DNA of 35,563 nt from Mycobacterium szulgai. GTDB taxonomy: Bacteria; Actinomycetota; Actinomycetes; Mycobacteriales; Mycobacteriaceae. Below the pieces are notes generated by a model, which made no database searches, was not told where the DNA came from, and saw only the letters and a program-made list of their open reading frames with translations. Below, piece after piece: positions 34,988-35,563 of the stretch. A program made the translations under genes and the position numbers. Positions within the stretch are counted from its first letter, which is position 1; the number at the start of each line of letters is the position of its first letter. Location: assembly GCF_002116635.1 (NCBI RefSeq), contig NZ_LQPW01000064.1, forward strand, positions 1 through 35,563, given 5' to 3'.

Positions 34988-35563
34988 ATGTCGTTTGTTA
35001 TCGCGGTGCCGGACGTATTGTCAACTGCCGCATCAGATTTGGCGGGGATCGGCTCCGCCCTCGACTCGGCCGGTGCTGCCGCGGCGGCCCACACGACGGG
35101 CCTGCTTGCCGCCGCCCAGGACGAGATTTCGGTGGCCATCGCCGAACTGTTCGGGGCGCACGGCCAGGCGTATCAAAGCGCAAGCGCGCAGGCGGCGGCG
35201 TTTCACCAGCAATTCGTGCAGACCCTGACCGGGAGCGCGGGCTCGTACGCGACGGCCGAATCTGCCGCAGCGCAACCTCTACAGAGCTTGCTCGACGTGG
35301 TCAACGCGCAATTCGTGGCACAGACCGGGCGCCCGCTGATCGGCAACGGCACCAACGGCGCCGCAGGGACGGGACAAAACGGTGGTGCCGGCGGATGGTT
35401 GATCGGCAACGGCGGCGCCGGCGGGTCTGGAACCTCAACCGCCGGCGCCGACGGCGGCAAGGGCGGCACGGGCGGGGCGGCCGGACTGTTCGGTAGCGGC
35501 GGCGCCGGGGGGGCCGGCGGTACCGCGACAACCGCAGGCAAGGCCGGCGGGGCCGGCGGAGCC
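34988..35563 (+). CDS. PE_PGRS family protein, N-terminal part (3' end outside window)
   Basis: The ATG at 34988 follows an AGGAAGGG-type ribosome-binding site. The first 95 residues are a PE domain ([40 protein letters not shown]), then comes the linker [20 protein letters not shown] and a Gly-Gly-Ala-rich PGRS start that runs off the window. The N-terminal helix-turn-helix PE domain directs export through a type VII (ESX-5) system. Frames listed in other phases over this stretch are compositional shadows. It follows the FAD oxidoreductase by 145 bp on the same strand. Confidence 0.95.
   Translation, partial: MSFVIAVPDVLSTAASDLAGIGSALDSAGAAAAAHTTGLLAAAQDEISVAIAELFGAHGQAYQSASAQAAAFHQQFVQTLTGSAGSYATAESAAAQPLQSLLDVVNAQFVAQTGRPLIGNGTNGAAGTGQNGGAGGWLIGNGGAGGSGTSTAGADGGKGGTGGAAGLFGSGGAGGAGGTATTAGKAGGAGGA

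Overview
The window is high-GC mycobacterial DNA. Three PE_PGRS genes, a uspABC–tldD–tldE–CMD gene order like that of the tubercle bacilli, an MPT64-family secreted protein, a deazaflavin-dependent reductase and large LuxR-type regulators together point to a slow-growing Mycobacterium close to, but apparently not identical with, the M. tuberculosis complex (the flanking PE_PGRS genes and accessory genes differ from my memory of H37Rv; this was not searched).

Layout. 1–2325: 3' part of a PE_PGRS gene with an internal 357-bp tandem macro-repeat. 2372–5442 (minus): uspC, uspB, uspA, an amino-sugar-type ABC importer without its own ATPase, with a 15-bp perfect hairpin between uspB and uspC. 5476–9989 (plus): tldD, tldE, a carboxymuconolactone-decarboxylase-like gene and a lipoprotein, closely packed. 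10134–10430: small hypothetical gene. 10503–10576: intact tRNA-Met(CAT).

10534–13301: a 2.7-kb element integrated in the tRNA, bounded by perfect 44-bp direct repeats of the tRNA 3' half. It holds only a trypsin-like protease gene and a convergent gene for a membrane-anchored protein, with no integrase. Both ends carry a pair of TTACGCAA octamers spaced exactly 11 bp apart, as expected for recombinase arm sites. It is AT-richer than its surroundings. This is the best candidate for an undescribed system here.

13306–17755: an accessory module with a complete P2-like P-type cation ATPase and two decayed genes (a P450 with two frameshifts and a cyclic-nucleotide-binding fragment), flanked by two directly repeated copies of an IS-like terminus made of about 22-bp iterons. 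A third partial copy lies at 30001–30027. 17980–20339: MPT64-like secreted protein, a repeat-containing hypothetical protein, a Ddn-family reductase and a methyltransferase remnant. 20340–20764 holds no convincing gene.

20765–25479: a cytochrome P450 divergent from a cyclase–ATPase–LuxR regulator. 25480–27552: an ATP-grasp remnant, a DHFR/RibD-like reductase, a secreted protein broken by an amber codon and a tiny acidic ORF. 27578–29665: a PE_PGRS protein whose C-terminal half is a type I phosphodiesterase/nucleotide pyrophosphatase-like domain. 30152–34842: a DUF4242 protein, a LAL-type LuxR regulator and a divergent FAD oxidoreductase, with a perfect 20-bp palindrome in the shared promoter region centred near −43 of the regulator's predicted leaderless start. 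34988–end: 5' part of another PE_PGRS gene.
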